NCBI GenBank assembly: GCA_016937345.1
Contig: JAFGWE010000041.1
Span: forward strand, 1-46,413
Origin: Methanomicrobiaceae archaeon
GTDB taxonomy: Archaea > Halobacteriota > Methanomicrobia > Methanomicrobiales > Methanomicrobiaceae
DNA length: 46,413 nt
Direction of reading: 5' to 3'
Each line of letters starts with the position of its first letter. The stretch's first letter is position 1. Shown piece by piece: positions 46,328 to 46,413 of this stretch. The position numbers were made by a program, and so were the translations under genes. The notes under the pieces are model-generated. The model saw nothing but the letters and a program-made list of their open reading frames with translations. It made no database searches and was not told where the DNA came from.

Positions 46328-46413
46328 ATGCATAGAAATACTGAAGCATTTACAGGCCTTGAGGCAGCAATCGTTCTTATTGCATTTGTTGTTGTAGCTT
46401 CGGTCTTTTCATT
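46328..46413 (+). CDS. arlB: Archaellin, N-terminal fragment cut by the window end
   Basis: Only the first 28 codons are present. After a short polar leader (MHRNTEA) comes FTGLEAAIVLIAFVVVASVFS, the class III signal peptide and hydrophobic filament-forming helix of Methanomicrobiales archaellins. Cleavage by the PibD/FlaK prepilin peptidase is expected next to AFTGLE; cutting between A and F would put the conserved Glu at +5. GAGGAG stands upstream. A pilin with archaellin-like N-terminus cannot be excluded because the globular part lies outside the window. Confidence 0.87.
   Translation, partial: MHRNTEAFTGLEAAIVLIAFVVVASVFS

Overview
The window is archaeal and most probably from a methanogen of the order Methanomicrobiales (Methanoplanus/Methanolacinia-like); the genus is my inference. 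The archaeal markers are a group II chaperonin, membrane-bound LonB, Nob1, a GfcR-type PRTase regulator, the (R)-citramalate route to isoleucine, a tRNA gene without encoded CCA, TATA-box promoters with GGAG/GGTGAT ribosome sites, and an archaellin start of the type AFTGLEAAIVLIAFVVVA.

Layout. 1-7.6 kb: a large REC-GAF-PAS5 histidine kinase, a voltage-gated K+ channel, two poorly known small genes, tRNA-Ser(CGA) and a YgjP-type metallopeptidase. 7.8-9.4 kb: ilvD. 9.5-19.3 kb: accessory genes. These are a MarR regulator with its methyltransferase, a zinc-ribbon protein, a GNAT acetyltransferase, a D12-class adenine methylase with an overlapping PD-(D/E)XK endonuclease, a YitT/YczE-like membrane protein, a DUF234-type ATPase, and an A/T-rich two-gene cassette (DUF5677-like protein plus an unrecognised helical protein). 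19.4-28.8 kb: branched-chain amino acid synthesis, with cimA-ilvB-ilvH-leuC-leuD-leuB on the minus strand and leuA-ilvC divergent on the plus strand. 28.9-39.4 kb: housekeeping genes, namely a ThiS/MoaD-like protein, a secreted protein, the thermosome, the operon prs-nob1-gfcR-cheW, lonB, tldD-tldE and a BofA-like protein. 39.5 kb to the end: two RecA/KaiC-type ATPases, divergent from an archaellum-type motor ATPase and platform protein, with an archaellin gene cut by the window edge.

How the genes work together. CimA and LeuA make the two 2-alkylmalates. LeuCD and LeuB act on both, IlvBH, IlvC and IlvD complete the isoleucine/valine branches, and only a transaminase is missing. ilvD is separated from the rest by the accessory block, which looks like a small defence island. 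ArlI-like, ArlJ-like and ArlB form the core of an archaellum; the ATPase has an unusual acidic N-terminal extension of about 460 residues containing an in-frame tandem repeat.

Main candidates for something new: the two-gene cassette at 16.8-19.3 kb with a folded upstream region; a possible structured RNA before the restriction-modification genes; the repeat-bearing extension of the archaellum ATPase; three GCACCA boxes spaced 31-32 bp between cimA and leuA; and a duplicated MarR operator around one TATA box.
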